From positions 469,003-533,002 of the forward strand of contig JAHDXL010000001.1 in NCBI GenBank assembly GCA_023382935.1: a DNA stretch of 64,000 nucleotides. The letters run 5' to 3'. This DNA is from Phycisphaerales bacterium (lineage in GTDB: Bacteria; Planctomycetota; Phycisphaerae; Phycisphaerales; UBA1924). A program made the position numbers and the translations under genes. The notes beneath the pieces were generated by a model. It searched no databases, was not told where the DNA came from, and was given only the letters and a program-made list of their open reading frames with translations. The number at the start of each line of letters is the position of its first letter. The stretch's first letter is position 1. Positions 14,983 through 22,653 of the stretch are shown in pieces.

Positions 14983-16350
14983 ATGAAGTTATGTCAATCG
15001 TGGGTCGTCAGCGCGCTATGCCTGGGAACGCTCGGAAGCACGGCGATGGGGCAGTGGGTGACCGCGGGCGCGAACATCTACTACACCGCAGGGAACGTGG
15101 GGATCGGGACGGCGGCGCCGGCCTACCCGCTGGAAGTGCGTTCAACCGGTGACCGGGCCATCTCGGCGTTGTGCACCAATGAAGTCGGCGTGACCTACGG
15201 GCTGTTCAGCGTGGCACGCAGCACCTCGGCGCGCGGGGTGTACGGTCTGGCCAACAACGTCGACGGGACCGGCTACGGCGTGCTGGGCGTGAGCAACGGA
15301 AGCACGGGACACGGGGTGCGCGGCATGGCGCAAGCCAACGCCACCAATAAGGCCAGTTACGGCGTGTCGGGCAAGGCCGAGTCGGTCAAGGGCGCCGGCG
15401 TGTTCGGCGAGGCGACGCGCGGGGTGGGCGTGCTCGGACAGGCCAACTCGACGGCCGACGGAGTGAACAACGGCTCGACCTCCATCGCGGGTGTGCGCGG
15501 CGTCATCAGTTCGACCACACCCGGCTCATTCTCGGCCGGCGTGTGGGGCATCAACAACAGCACCACCGTCAAGGGCATCGGGGTGGCGGGCTACCAGGCC
15601 GGCTCGGGTTACGGCGTGTTCGGCAAGGTCGTGTCGAACAACGGGTACGCGGGGTACTTCGAGGGAGGACGCAACTACTTCCAGGGACGCACCGGCTTCG
15701 GACATACGGCGCCGACTGCCCAGGTCGACGTGGCCGGGGACATGCGCATCCGCACCGGTGACCGCTTCTACTTTGGCGCCGACACGGAAAACGATGACCC
15801 GACCTACTTCGAGCGCGACTACAACGGGGAAGACAACACCATCCTGCGGCTGGTGATCGGCGACGACCCGTCGGGCGCGCAACTGGACTGGTTCATCATC
15901 GCGACGCGGTCGCTCACCGGCGGGTCGGAGCAGAACAAGATCTGGCTGGGCAGCGACGGATCGGCCTTCAAGCCAGGTGGAGGCGTGTGGAGCGCCACAT
16001 CAGACCGTCGCGTCAAGCGCGACATTCAGCCCCTGCAAGGCTCGCTCGATCGCATGCTCGAACTGCACGGCGTGAGTTTCGAGTACCTCGACCCGACGCT
16101 GCCCGGCGCCAGCGAGGGCCTGCAGCGCGGGTTCGTGGCGCAGGAAGTCGAGTCGGTGTTTCCCGAGTGGGTCGGCGAGATGAACGGGCTCAAGACCCTG
16201 ACCATCCGCGGCTTCGAGGCGCTGACGGTCGAGTCGTTGCGCGAACTGCGCGAGGAGAAGGACCGGCAGATCGCCGAGTTGAAGAGCGAGAACGACGAAC
16301 TGCGGGCGAGGCTGGAGAAGATCGAAGCGACGCTCGAAGCGCGGCGGTGA
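14983..16350 (+). CDS. Exported repeat protein with C-terminal S74 intramolecular chaperone domain
   Basis: Signal peptide about 1-23 (cleavage after STAMG). Residues 30-50 contain the trimer-fibre start motif NVGIGTAAPAYPLEV. The middle (about 60-225) has repeated short Gly/Val units such as GYGVLGVSNGSTGHGVRG and GYGVFGK, as in tail-fibre-like beta helices. The C-terminus has the S74 chaperone/autoprotease signature SATSDRRVKRDIQPL near 338-352, with the Ser-Asp pair, and ends in a coiled coil (about 420-455). In phage tailspikes this domain trimerises the fibre and then cuts itself off. Here it is chromosomal and secreted, suggesting a trimeric surface fibre. The ATG has AGGAAAGG upstream. 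Confidence 0.8.
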   Translation: MKLCQSWVVSALCLGTLGSTAMGQWVTAGANIYYTAGNVGIGTAAPAYPLEVRSTGDRAISALCTNEVGVTYGLFSVARSTSARGVYGLANNVDGTGYGVLGVSNGSTGHGVRGMAQANATNKASYGVSGKAESVKGAGVFGEATRGVGVLGQANSTADGVNNGSTSIAGVRGVISSTTPGSFSAGVWGINNSTTVKGIGVAGYQAGSGYGVFGKVVSNNGYAGYFEGGRNYFQGRTGFGHTAPTAQVDVAGDMRIRTGDRFYFGADTENDDPTYFERDYNGEDNTILRLVIGDDPSGAQLDWFIIATRSLTGGSEQNKIWLGSDGSAFKPGGGVWSATSDRRVKRDIQPLQGSLDRMLELHGVSFEYLDPTLPGASEGLQRGFVAQEVESVFPEWVGEMNGLKTLTIRGFEALTVESLRELREEKDRQIAELKSENDELRARLEKIEATLEARR

Positions 16351-16447
16351 GTGGGACGGCCGGGCGATGAGACAAGCGGCACTCCCGTGCCGGCCACGTC
16401 CGTGTGCGGTCGTTGCTGCCTCCACGCCGGGTTCCAGCCGGTGAATC

Positions 16448-16471
16448 AGCAACCTTGAAGACAAGATCGCT
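16448..16471. repeat. Dispersed hairpin repeat, copy 3 (degenerate)
   Basis: AGCAACCTTG-AAGA-CAAGATCGCT followed by GGCAC: the same element as copies 1 and 2 but with two mismatches in one arm. It lies between the S74 gene and the glycosyltransferase gene. Confidence 0.6.
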
Positions 16472-16494
16472 GGCACAACGCCGGCGCCGGGGTC

Positions 16495-16500
16495 TATGCT
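16495..16500 (+). promoter_or_regulatory. -10-like hexamer for a leaderless glycosyltransferase transcript
   Basis: TATGCT ends exactly 6 nt (CTCCGG) before the TTG at 16507. This spacing supports the unusual TTG start. Confidence 0.4.
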
Positions 16501-16506
16501 CTCCGG

Positions 16507-17370
16507 TTGCAAGCCCAGACCAAGCCCAGCGTCGACCTGTCAGTCGTGGCGCCTGCTCACAACGAGGAGGGCAACGTGGCCGAACTGGCCCGGCAGATCG
16601 AGGCGTCGCTGCGCCCGACGGGAATCGACTTCGAGTTCGTGCTGGTTGATGACGGCTCGACCGATCGCACGGGCGCGATCGCGCTGGATCTGGCCGGCGA
16701 GCGTCGGTGGATGCGTGTGGTGCGGATGCTGGAGACGCCGGCGGGGCGGGGCAACGGGCAGAGTGCGGCCTTTCACGCGGGGTTTCGCGCGGCGCGCGGG
16801 CGCCTGATCGCGGTGCTCGACGCCGATCTGCAGAACGACCCGGCCGACATTCCGGCGATGCTGGCGCTGATGGAGCGCGAGGGGGCCGACCTGGTGCAGG
16901 GCGATCGCTCGCACGCCCGGGCCGACAACTGGGCGCGCAAACAGACAAGCAAGGTCGGGCGGCTGTTCCGGCGCGTGCTTCTGGGCGACACCATTCGCGA
17001 CACCGGGTGCTCGCTCCGGGTGATGAAGCGCGAGGTGGCGCTGCGTCTGCCGCTGGAGTTCAAGGGCATGCACCGGTTCATCCCGGCGACGGCCCGGCAT
17101 ATGGGGTACAAGGTCGTGGAGATGCCGGTGCACCACCGCGCGCGGGCGAGCGGAGAAACCAAGTACGGGAGCATGGGCATCACCAAGCGCGCGATTCCCG
17201 GGCTGGTCGATTGCCTTGCGGTGCGTTACATGCGATCGCGCCGTCGCCCGGTGCGGTGCGAAGAAATCACATGCTCGATGCTGACGAACCCCGAGCGTGG
17301 TGGAGAGGTTCCGACCTTGCCTGTCGTCGAGGCGCGCAGCGTGCCGGAGCACACGGAGTCTGCACTGTGA
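16507..17370 (+). CDS. Family 2 glycosyltransferase (dolichol/undecaprenyl-phosphate sugar type)
   Basis: Soluble GT-A enzyme of about 287 residues: SVVAPAHNEEGNV at the N-terminus, LVDDGSTDRTGAIA near 42, the metal-binding DADLQNDPADIP near 107, and the acceptor region DTGCSLRVMKREVAL near 162. The sequence resembles enzymes that transfer a sugar from a nucleotide to a polyprenyl phosphate (DPM1/ArnC group). It lacks the C-terminal membrane helices of ArnC. It overlaps the next gene, a lipid-A-type membrane protein, by 4 bp (GTGA), which supports a role in lipid-linked sugar transfer. The start is TTG, 6 nt after TATGCT. Confidence 0.85.
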   Translation: MQAQTKPSVDLSVVAPAHNEEGNVAELARQIEASLRPTGIDFEFVLVDDGSTDRTGAIALDLAGERRWMRVVRMLETPAGRGNGQSAAFHAGFRAARGRLIAVLDADLQNDPADIPAMLALMEREGADLVQGDRSHARADNWARKQTSKVGRLFRRVLLGDTIRDTGCSLRVMKREVALRLPLEFKGMHRFIPATARHMGYKVVEMPVHHRARASGETKYGSMGITKRAIPGLVDCLAVRYMRSRRRPVRCEEITCSMLTNPERGGEVPTLPVVEARSVPEHTESAL

Positions 17371-17957
17371 AGCCCGGCCCGCTGCTGGCGATGCTTGCGC
17401 TGCTGTTCCTGGGCATGTGGCTGGTGCTCCAGCCTTCGCTGCGGCGCGAGAAGTATGACTTCGTGGTGCAGGTCGGCTCGGTGGAGTTGAAGGTCGACGA
17501 GTTGGACGACGGGCGTTTCCGGTTTGTGACCCCGGAGTCGCTCGCATTGCGCGGCGAGATGAACGGGGCCGAGTTTGCCGAGGCGCTGCGCTCGCAGTGG
17601 AGCCAGTGGCTGGCCCGTCCGGCGTTCGAGCGGACGATGATGGGCTTTTTCAACATCTCCGACTGGACGAACTTTGCGTGGGTGGCCGTCGGGCTGGGGG
17701 GGCAGTGCGCGTTTTTTGCGCGCATGCTGGTGCAGTGGGTGGTCAGCGAGAAGAGCCGCAAGAGCCAGGTGCCCGAGGCCTTCTGGTGGTTCAGCCTGCT
17801 GGGGGGCATCTGCCTGTTCACGTACTTCGTGTGGCGTGTGGACATGGTGGGCGTGCTGGGGCAGAGCACGGGCATCGTGATCTACGCCCGGAACCTGCGG
17901 CTGATCTGGAAAGAGCGGCGGCGCAGCGCCCGCACAGAACGCTCGGTGCGGGCATGA
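17367..17957 (+). CDS. LAB_N-domain membrane protein (lipid-A-disaccharide synthase N-terminal family)
   Basis: 196 residues. A signal-anchor helix (LLAMLALLFLGMWLVL) is followed by a periplasmic stretch, then the LAB_N domain from about 95: FFARMLVQWVVSEKSRKSQV, FWWFSLLGGICLFTYFVW and VLGQSTGIVIYARNLRLIWK. This domain is usually a partner of a GT2 enzyme or fused to LpxB; it may flip or present lipid-linked sugars. The start is GTG at 17367, overlapping the upstream stop, with CGGAG 8 nt before it; it is translationally coupled to the glycosyltransferase. Confidence 0.82.
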   Translation: MKPGPLLAMLALLFLGMWLVLQPSLRREKYDFVVQVGSVELKVDELDDGRFRFVTPESLALRGEMNGAEFAEALRSQWSQWLARPAFERTMMGFFNISDWTNFAWVAVGLGGQCAFFARMLVQWVVSEKSRKSQVPEAFWWFSLLGGICLFTYFVWRVDMVGVLGQSTGIVIYARNLRLIWKERRRSARTERSVRA

Positions 17958-18568
17958 TCATCGTCGCACGATATCAGGACGCGATTCCCGCACAGCAGGC
18001 GGCCGCATATCTGCGCTCACAGCGCATCGTCGCGGGAGTGACGGGCGGGCTGCTGAGCGGACATGGCCCAGTCTCCGGCGCGATCAAGGGTCAGTATTGC
18101 GTGATGGTCGCTGACGAAACGATCGCTCGGCGTGCCCGCGATCTGCTGCGCGTGCTGGAAGCCACAGCCATCGAACTCTCACCGACCTGGGAAGAGCAGT
18201 CCGAGCCGGACCTGTCGCTGCTCGACCCGGCGCTGGTGCCGCCGTGTCCGGCGTGCGGGGGAAAACTCGAACCGGCGCGATCGTCGTGCCCGAACTGCGG
18301 GGTCGAGGTCGACGTGGTGGCGCTGGTGGTCGAGGCGCACGGTCCGGAAGGCCTGGAAGGCTGTTACCCGGACCCGGGCCAATGGGAGCGTGACCTGAGC
18401 GACGCGGAGCGCCTGATGCTCGAGTTGCCGTTGGAACTGAGCCCGGGCGAGCAGGTGGCGCTGGACGTGCCGTGCGTGGGGTGCGGGTATGCGCTGGCGG
18501 GTCTGCCCTTTACGGGAGTTTGCCCCGAGTGCGGGAGACAGTACAGCAAGTTTGACGTTTTGTCGTGA
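17954..18568 (+). CDS. DUF2007-like protein with two zinc ribbons
   Basis: 204 residues. The first 75 (IIVARYQDAIPAQQAAAYL, then YCVMVADETIARRARDLL) resemble the DUF2007 'signal transducing' domain, with two short alpha-beta units. Two zinc ribbons follow: CPACGG...CPNCG near 97-115 and CVGCGYALAGLPFTGVCPECG near 175-195. It overlaps the LAB_N gene by ATGA and is the third gene of this operon. It is cytosolic and of unknown role, possibly a regulatory or scaffold protein for the glycolipid enzymes. Confidence 0.7.
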   Translation: MIIVARYQDAIPAQQAAAYLRSQRIVAGVTGGLLSGHGPVSGAIKGQYCVMVADETIARRARDLLRVLEATAIELSPTWEEQSEPDLSLLDPALVPPCPACGGKLEPARSSCPNCGVEVDVVALVVEAHGPEGLEGCYPDPGQWERDLSDAERLMLELPLELSPGEQVALDVPCVGCGYALAGLPFTGVCPECGRQYSKFDVLS

Positions 18569-18689
18569 CGCCGGCCGTGTTGGCGCGGGGTCAAGAGGCC
18601 GCGAAGTCGGGCGATTGGATTGCCGACCAGTTGGTCCCATGCTAACCTTTGAAACCGGCCTCGGCGATGAGGCGGTGCTGGAGACTCCG

Positions 18690-18950
18690 ATGACACACGT
18701 GATCGCAGAGCCGTGTGAAGGAACCAAGGACACCGGTTGCGTCTCGGTCTGCCCGGTGGACTGCATCCATCCGACCAAGGACGAGCCGGAGTTCGAAACC
18801 ACTCCCATGCTCTACATCGACCCGGACACCTGCATCGACTGCGGGCTGTGCGTGGACGAGTGCCCGGTGCATGCCATCTACCAGGATGAGGATCTGCCCG
18901 AGGAGTACGCCAAGTACGTCCAGATCAACCTGGATTACTACAAGAAGTAA
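18690..18950 (+). CDS. Ferredoxin, seven-iron type (3Fe-4S plus 4Fe-4S)
   Basis: 86-residue electron carrier. It starts MTHVIAEPCEGTKDTGCVSV, with C8, C16, C20 and C24 arranged as in FdxA-type ferredoxins, and has the second cluster motif CIDCGLCVDECP near 50-61. The ATG at 18690 has CTGGAG 6 nt before it and matches the family's N-terminus; upstream in-frame ATG codons were rejected. Its TAA is directly followed by the convergent stop of the SpoIIE gene. Redox partner not evident from the neighbours. Confidence 0.9.
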   Translation: MTHVIAEPCEGTKDTGCVSVCPVDCIHPTKDEPEFETTPMLYIDPDTCIDCGLCVDECPVHAIYQDEDLPEEYAKYVQINLDYYKK

Positions 18951-20204
18951 TCAGGCGGCCTCGCGGCGTGCGGCCCGGCGCGGCGCGGGCGCCAACACCA
19001 GCGCGGTCAGATCGTCCGGCTGGTGCAGCGAGCCCAGTTGCTGATCGAGCGTGCGCTCAAAGTCTTCGACCGATCGCTCGAACTGCCCGCTCTCGCAGCA
19101 GGCCCGCCCCAGCGCTCCCAGCCGGTTGATGTGATCCGTGGTCGGCATGCGCAGCGAGAGCGCATCGCTGCCGGCCGACGGAAAGGCGTTCTCGAATCCG
19201 TCAGTGAAGACGATGAGTGCGTCGTGAGGACGGAGCGTGATGCGCTTCTGCTCGAACCGGGCCTCTTCGAAGATGCCCAGCAGCGGGCCGCTGGTTTCGA
19301 CGCGCTCCAGGCGTTCGGGGCGGGCGACGATCGGCGGGGGATGCCCGGCGCCGGCCACGTCGCAAGCGCCGGTGTGAACATTCATCACCCCATACACGGC
19401 GGTTGCAAAGCGCGAACCGGAGACGTTTCGCTCGACCATGTCGCGATTGAGCGCTTCGAGCACCTGCGCAGGCGCAATCACGTGCCCGTCGGCATCGAGC
19501 GGACGCACCGAGCGCGCGATCAGCAGCGTGAACAGCGCCGCCGGCACGCCGTGACCGACCGCGTCGGCCACGAAGAAGCCCACGCGGTCCTCGTCCAGGC
19601 GCTCGACGCGGAAGAGGTCGCCGCTGACGAACCCGGCCGGCCGACAGATCACCGCCAGGTCCAGTCCTTCGATCACGGGCGCCTTGCGCGGGATGAGTTC
19701 CTGCTGAATCTGCGACGCCAGCGTCAGTTCTTCCTGCATCTGCTCCATCTGCGCCCGCACACCGGCCTGGGCCTGGAGCATCTGGTTCTGTTCGGCCAGC
19801 AGTTCGTCCACCACGCTCTGGCGGTCGTGCAGTGTGCGCAGCAACACCCCCACTGCGCCGGGGTCGCTCGCCCGGTCACGCACCAGCACGCCGGGGGGTG
19901 CCAAGCGCGCCAGTTCTTGTGGCTTTCCGGACAGCACGAGCGTGGGCATGCACCGACTGGAGGCCCGATCCAACGCACGGCACAGCGTGCTCCCGTGTTC
20001 ACATGCGCTGGCCCACACCACCAGCAGCGCCTGGTCCGGGAACTCGAACGCCCGGTCGTTGATCATCTCCAGCGTGACGCGCCGAACGATGGGCCGGGGC
20101 TCGCCCCAGCCGCAGATGACGCGCTCCACCCACAGCGGGTGGGCGCCCGGCTGGGCGCTGGATGACGCGAGCAGCAGCGTCGGCCTGTCGGGACGATGAC
20201 GCAC
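18951..20204 (-). CDS. SpoIIE/RsbU-type PP2C phosphatase with receiver-like N-terminus
   Basis: 417 residues. About 1-125 is an alpha-beta domain resembling a degenerate response-regulator receiver (LLVVWASACEHGSTLC, CMPTLVLSG, GVLVRDRASD). A coiled coil follows at 130-165. The SpoIIE phosphatase domain (about 185-400) has CRPAGFVSGDLF, FFVADAVGHGVPAALF and LIVFTDGFENA, with metal-binding Asp residues. Such enzymes dephosphorylate anti-sigma-factor antagonists in partner switching. No antagonist or kinase gene is adjacent. The start is GTG at 20204 with GGGAG upstream. The stop abuts the ferredoxin stop with no gap. Confidence 0.82.
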   Translation of the reverse strand: MRHRPDRPTLLLASSSAQPGAHPLWVERVICGWGEPRPIVRRVTLEMINDRAFEFPDQALLVVWASACEHGSTLCRALDRASSRCMPTLVLSGKPQELARLAPPGVLVRDRASDPGAVGVLLRTLHDRQSVVDELLAEQNQMLQAQAGVRAQMEQMQEELTLASQIQQELIPRKAPVIEGLDLAVICRPAGFVSGDLFRVERLDEDRVGFFVADAVGHGVPAALFTLLIARSVRPLDADGHVIAPAQVLEALNRDMVERNVSGSRFATAVYGVMNVHTGACDVAGAGHPPPIVARPERLERVETSGPLLGIFEEARFEQKRITLRPHDALIVFTDGFENAFPSAGSDALSLRMPTTDHINRLGALGRACCESGQFERSVEDFERTLDQQLGSLHQPDDLTALVLAPAPRRAARREAA

Positions 20205-20237
20205 GGGAGGCTCCCTAGTCCTGCCCGTGCTATCGGA

Positions 20238-20834
20238 TCATCGCGCCAGGTTCTGAAGCCGAACCACGTCCAGCGCGATCTTGTCTCCCTGCTTGACTCC
20301 GAGTTTCTCGATCTGCCCGGCCTGAAGTTCGATGGCGAACTGGGCCGTGAATCGGCTCGAGTACTTCTTGAGGCGGTTCTCATACAGCAGTTCAGTCTCG
20401 CCCGGGCGCCGGGGTTCTTCGGGCGGCATGGTGTGGGTCGCCGTCACCAGGCCCGAGGAGTCCACGAAGATGATGTCGATGGGCACGAGGCAGTCGCGCA
20501 TGACGAAGTTGAGCCGGGTGGGCACTCGGAAGACGAAGAGCATGCCGCCTCGTTCGTCGATGTGATCGCGCCCGCCCAGACCTTTCATCCGCGTCGGGTT
20601 GTCGGCCGCCAGTTCGAGGTCGTAGGTGACGCCGTGGATGGTCACGCGCTCGATGCCCCCCGGGGCCCGGGCCCCCACTTCGCGCTGGGTGTCCTTGTCC
20701 GAGGTGGTGGCGATGCTCTCGCGCCGTTCGCACCCTCCGGGCACGGTGGTCACGACCACCGCGGCGATGATGGCCAGCAGAGCCGCACCAGCGAGCATCC
20801 GCACCACGGGCGAGCCTTTCGACGGCTTTTTCAC
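20238..20834 (-). CDS. DUF192-family membrane-anchored or exported protein
   Basis: 198 residues. A signal-anchor or lipoprotein-like helix (MLAGAALLAIIAAVVVTTVPGGC) precedes the DUF192 domain (about 65-195): RMKGLGGRDHIDERGGMLFV, FVMRDCLVPIDIIFVD and HTMPPEEP, a known conserved fold of unknown function. The GTG at 20834 overlaps the gluQ stop as GTGA, so translation is coupled; a later ATG at 20798 is the alternative and would start just at the helix. Probably faces the periplasm. Confidence 0.8.
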   Translation of the reverse strand: MKKPSKGSPVVRMLAGAALLAIIAAVVVTTVPGGCERRESIATTSDKDTQREVGARAPGGIERVTIHGVTYDLELAADNPTRMKGLGGRDHIDERGGMLFVFRVPTRLNFVMRDCLVPIDIIFVDSSGLVTATHTMPPEEPRRPGETELLYENRLKKYSSRFTAQFAIELQAGQIEKLGVKQGDKIALDVVRLQNLAR

Positions 20835-21790
20835 GATCGGGCCTGCAGCCAACGTTCGTCCTCCTCGGAAAAGACGATGTCCTCGCAACTGATCCTATCG
20901 ATCCGAAGCGACCGGCGAAACACCTCGGGCGACATCGGCTCGGGCTTCTCGATGATCCCGCACCACCGGGCGATCAACCCGATGATGCGCTCGGCCGGAA
21001 CTCCCTGCTGTCGATAGGCCGTCAGGCGCGTGTCGCCGTGGCGTTTGGCCAGGCGTCGTCCGTCGGAACCTCGCACCAGCGGGAGATGGCAGTAGGACGG
21101 TTCCGGACGGAGACCCAGGGCTCGATACAGCAACAGTTGCCGGCCCGCCGAGCCGAGCAGGTCGTCGCCTCGGACGACTCGCGTCACGCCCTGCCGATGG
21201 TCGTCAACAACGACGGCGAGTTGGTACGAAGGCTGCCCGCGCCGGGTCCAGATGACGTAGTCACCCACCTCGGCGCTGGGGAGGACGCGAGTCGGACCCC
21301 GGAACTCATCCACGAACTCAACCACCTCTTCCGGGCAGACAAAACGCCAGTTGGTGCTTTCTCGATCAAAGCGGACGGGTCGGAGCGGTGGGCGCAGTTC
21401 CTTTGGGAAGCGGGTCTCGTGGACGCCCTCCTGCGGTGCCGAGGCCGCGTCCTCGATCTGTCCCCGGGTCAGTTCGCAGGAATAGGCAAGCCCCCGTCCG
21501 GCCAGCGATCGCATGGCGTGCCGGTAAGGCTCCAGGTCATGCGACTGGACGAGCGGGCCCTGGTCCCAGTCCATGCCGAGCCAGGCGAGCAGGTCGATGG
21601 TCTGTTCGATGGCCCCGGGCTTGACGCGGGGGGAGTCGAGATCCTCGATGCGCAGGACGATTTGGCAGTTCTGTTGACGAGCCAAAGCCCAGTTGACCAG
21701 GAAGGTGCGGGCATTGCCCAGGTGCAGGGCGCCGGTGGGCGACGGGGCGAGCCGAGTTCGATCGGTCTTTGTGTGGGCTGTCGCTGGCAT
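20831..21790 (-). CDS. gluQ: Glutamyl-Q tRNA(Asp) synthetase
   Basis: Truncated GluRS paralogue (319 residues) that attaches Glu to queuosine in tRNA-Asp. It has the class I start RLAPSPTGALHLGNAR near 13 and, in place of KMSKS, RRLAKRHGDTRL near 255. The anticodon-binding domain of GluRS is missing, as expected. The zinc site is reduced to YSCELT. A full GluRS of short type is less likely because of length. Divergent from the pterin dehydratase gene; downstream DUF192 is coupled. Confidence 0.88.
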   Translation of the reverse strand: MPATAHTKTDRTRLAPSPTGALHLGNARTFLVNWALARQQNCQIVLRIEDLDSPRVKPGAIEQTIDLLAWLGMDWDQGPLVQSHDLEPYRHAMRSLAGRGLAYSCELTRGQIEDAASAPQEGVHETRFPKELRPPLRPVRFDRESTNWRFVCPEEVVEFVDEFRGPTRVLPSAEVGDYVIWTRRGQPSYQLAVVVDDHRQGVTRVVRGDDLLGSAGRQLLLYRALGLRPEPSYCHLPLVRGSDGRRLAKRHGDTRLTAYRQQGVPAERIIGLIARWCGIIEKPEPMSPEVFRRSLRIDRISCEDIVFSEEDERWLQARS

Positions 21791-21863
21791 CGTGATCGGA
21801 ACCCGCTACACTCTGTCCGAACATGCTTGGCGCCCTCGGGCGTCGGCGAAGGGGGTAGGAGTG

Positions 21864-22148
21864 ATGAGCAGACTATCAGAGGCCGAGATCAAGGCCTCCC
21901 TTGCCGACGTGCCGGACTGGTCGGAGTTGGACGGTGAGATCCAGAGAACCTACCAGTTCTCGGACTTTGATGAGGCGATGCGATTCGTCAACCGGGTGGC
22001 CGAGCAGGCCGAGTCATCGCAGCACCACCCCGACATCCTGATCCGGTACAACAAGGTGACCCTGTCGCTGTCCACGCACGACGCGGGCGGGATTACGAGC
22101 AAGGATTTTGAACTGGCTCGTCAGGCCGACCTGTTCGCGTCAACCTGA
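21864..22148 (+). CDS. 4a-hydroxytetrahydrobiopterin dehydratase (pterin carbinolamine dehydratase)
   Basis: 94 residues. It dehydrates 4a-hydroxy-tetrahydropterin, recycling the cofactor of aromatic amino-acid hydroxylases; the fold may also assist molybdopterin or folate enzymes. The active-site HHPDILIRYNKVTLSLSTHDAGG and the end GITSKDFELARQAD are typical. Start: ATG at 21864, with GGGGG 8 nt upstream; GTG at 21861 is an alternative. A TACACT box at 21807-21812 could be the promoter, giving a leader of about 45 nt. No phenylalanine hydroxylase is nearby. Confidence 0.92.
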   Translation: MSRLSEAEIKASLADVPDWSELDGEIQRTYQFSDFDEAMRFVNRVAEQAESSQHHPDILIRYNKVTLSLSTHDAGGITSKDFELARQADLFAST

Positions 22149-22169
22149 GTAAGGTCAGAGGGGCTCGGG

Positions 22170-22301
22170 GTGTCGATTGGCAGCGTCCTCGTGGTGCGCG
22201 GCGAGCGTGCGGCCGACCGCGGCGCGATCAGCGCGGTGCATCGGGCGGCGTTCGGGCGTGAGGACGAAGCCGACCTGGTGGACCGCCTGCGGACAGAACG
22301 G
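22170..22301 (+). pseudogene. 5' fragment of a GNAT N-acetyltransferase gene, split by insertion
   Basis: Residues 1-44 read SVLVVRGERAADRGAISAVH, RAAFGREDEADLVDRLR and TE, the normal N-terminus of a COG3153-type GNAT acetyltransferase. After that the similarity stops and foreign sequence follows in the same frame. The missing remainder, including the acetyl-CoA site, is found at about 25765-26163 on the same strand. The start is GTG at 22170 with GAGGGG upstream. Confidence 0.8.
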
Positions 22302-22307
22302 CGTCCA

Positions 22308-22623
22308 GGGTCGTCATGCACCTTGGCGTTCAATCAGGACGGATCTGGCAGGTCTTCGGTGTTTTCGTTCTCCATCGTCCGGAACGGGCTGTCGGTCCCG
22401 TTCGAGTGTCTGTCAGACGGTGAGACGGTTCTCACCGCGGCCGCGTTCCTGTCTGCGCTCCAGTCGATCAAGACGGGGCCAGGGACACTGCTCACGCTCA
22501 ACACGGAGGGTGTTGGACGCAGAGCAGTTTGAGCGGCTCAATGAGGCGTTGCCGCGACTGAAACTGGATCATCTGATAATCGCCAACAACCGTGCGCACT
22601 GCGCGGAGGCGAACGGGTGGTAG
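22308..22623 (+). pseudogene. 3' fragment of an SMC/Rad50-like ATPase gene with a frameshift
   Basis: Translated, the piece reads as the last 100 residues of an ABC-type DNA ATPase: signature ECLSDGETVLTAAAFLSALQ, a Walker B-like LLTLNTEGV and a D-loop LDAEQFERLNEALPRLKLDH. The first part is in one frame (to about 22508) and the second in the next; removing one G from GGAGGG near 22506-22510 would join them. The head with Walker A is absent. Related ATPases are common in phages and mobile elements. The identification rests on this motif order only. Confidence 0.5.
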
Positions 22624-22653
22624 ACTGTCAACATGGGTTGACTGGAGGTTGCC

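Noticed and set aside
17367-18568. Selfish or mobile origin for the LAB_N and zinc-ribbon genes
   Set aside because: Base composition and start/stop overlaps match the neighbouring core genes, and there are no repeats or integrase genes.
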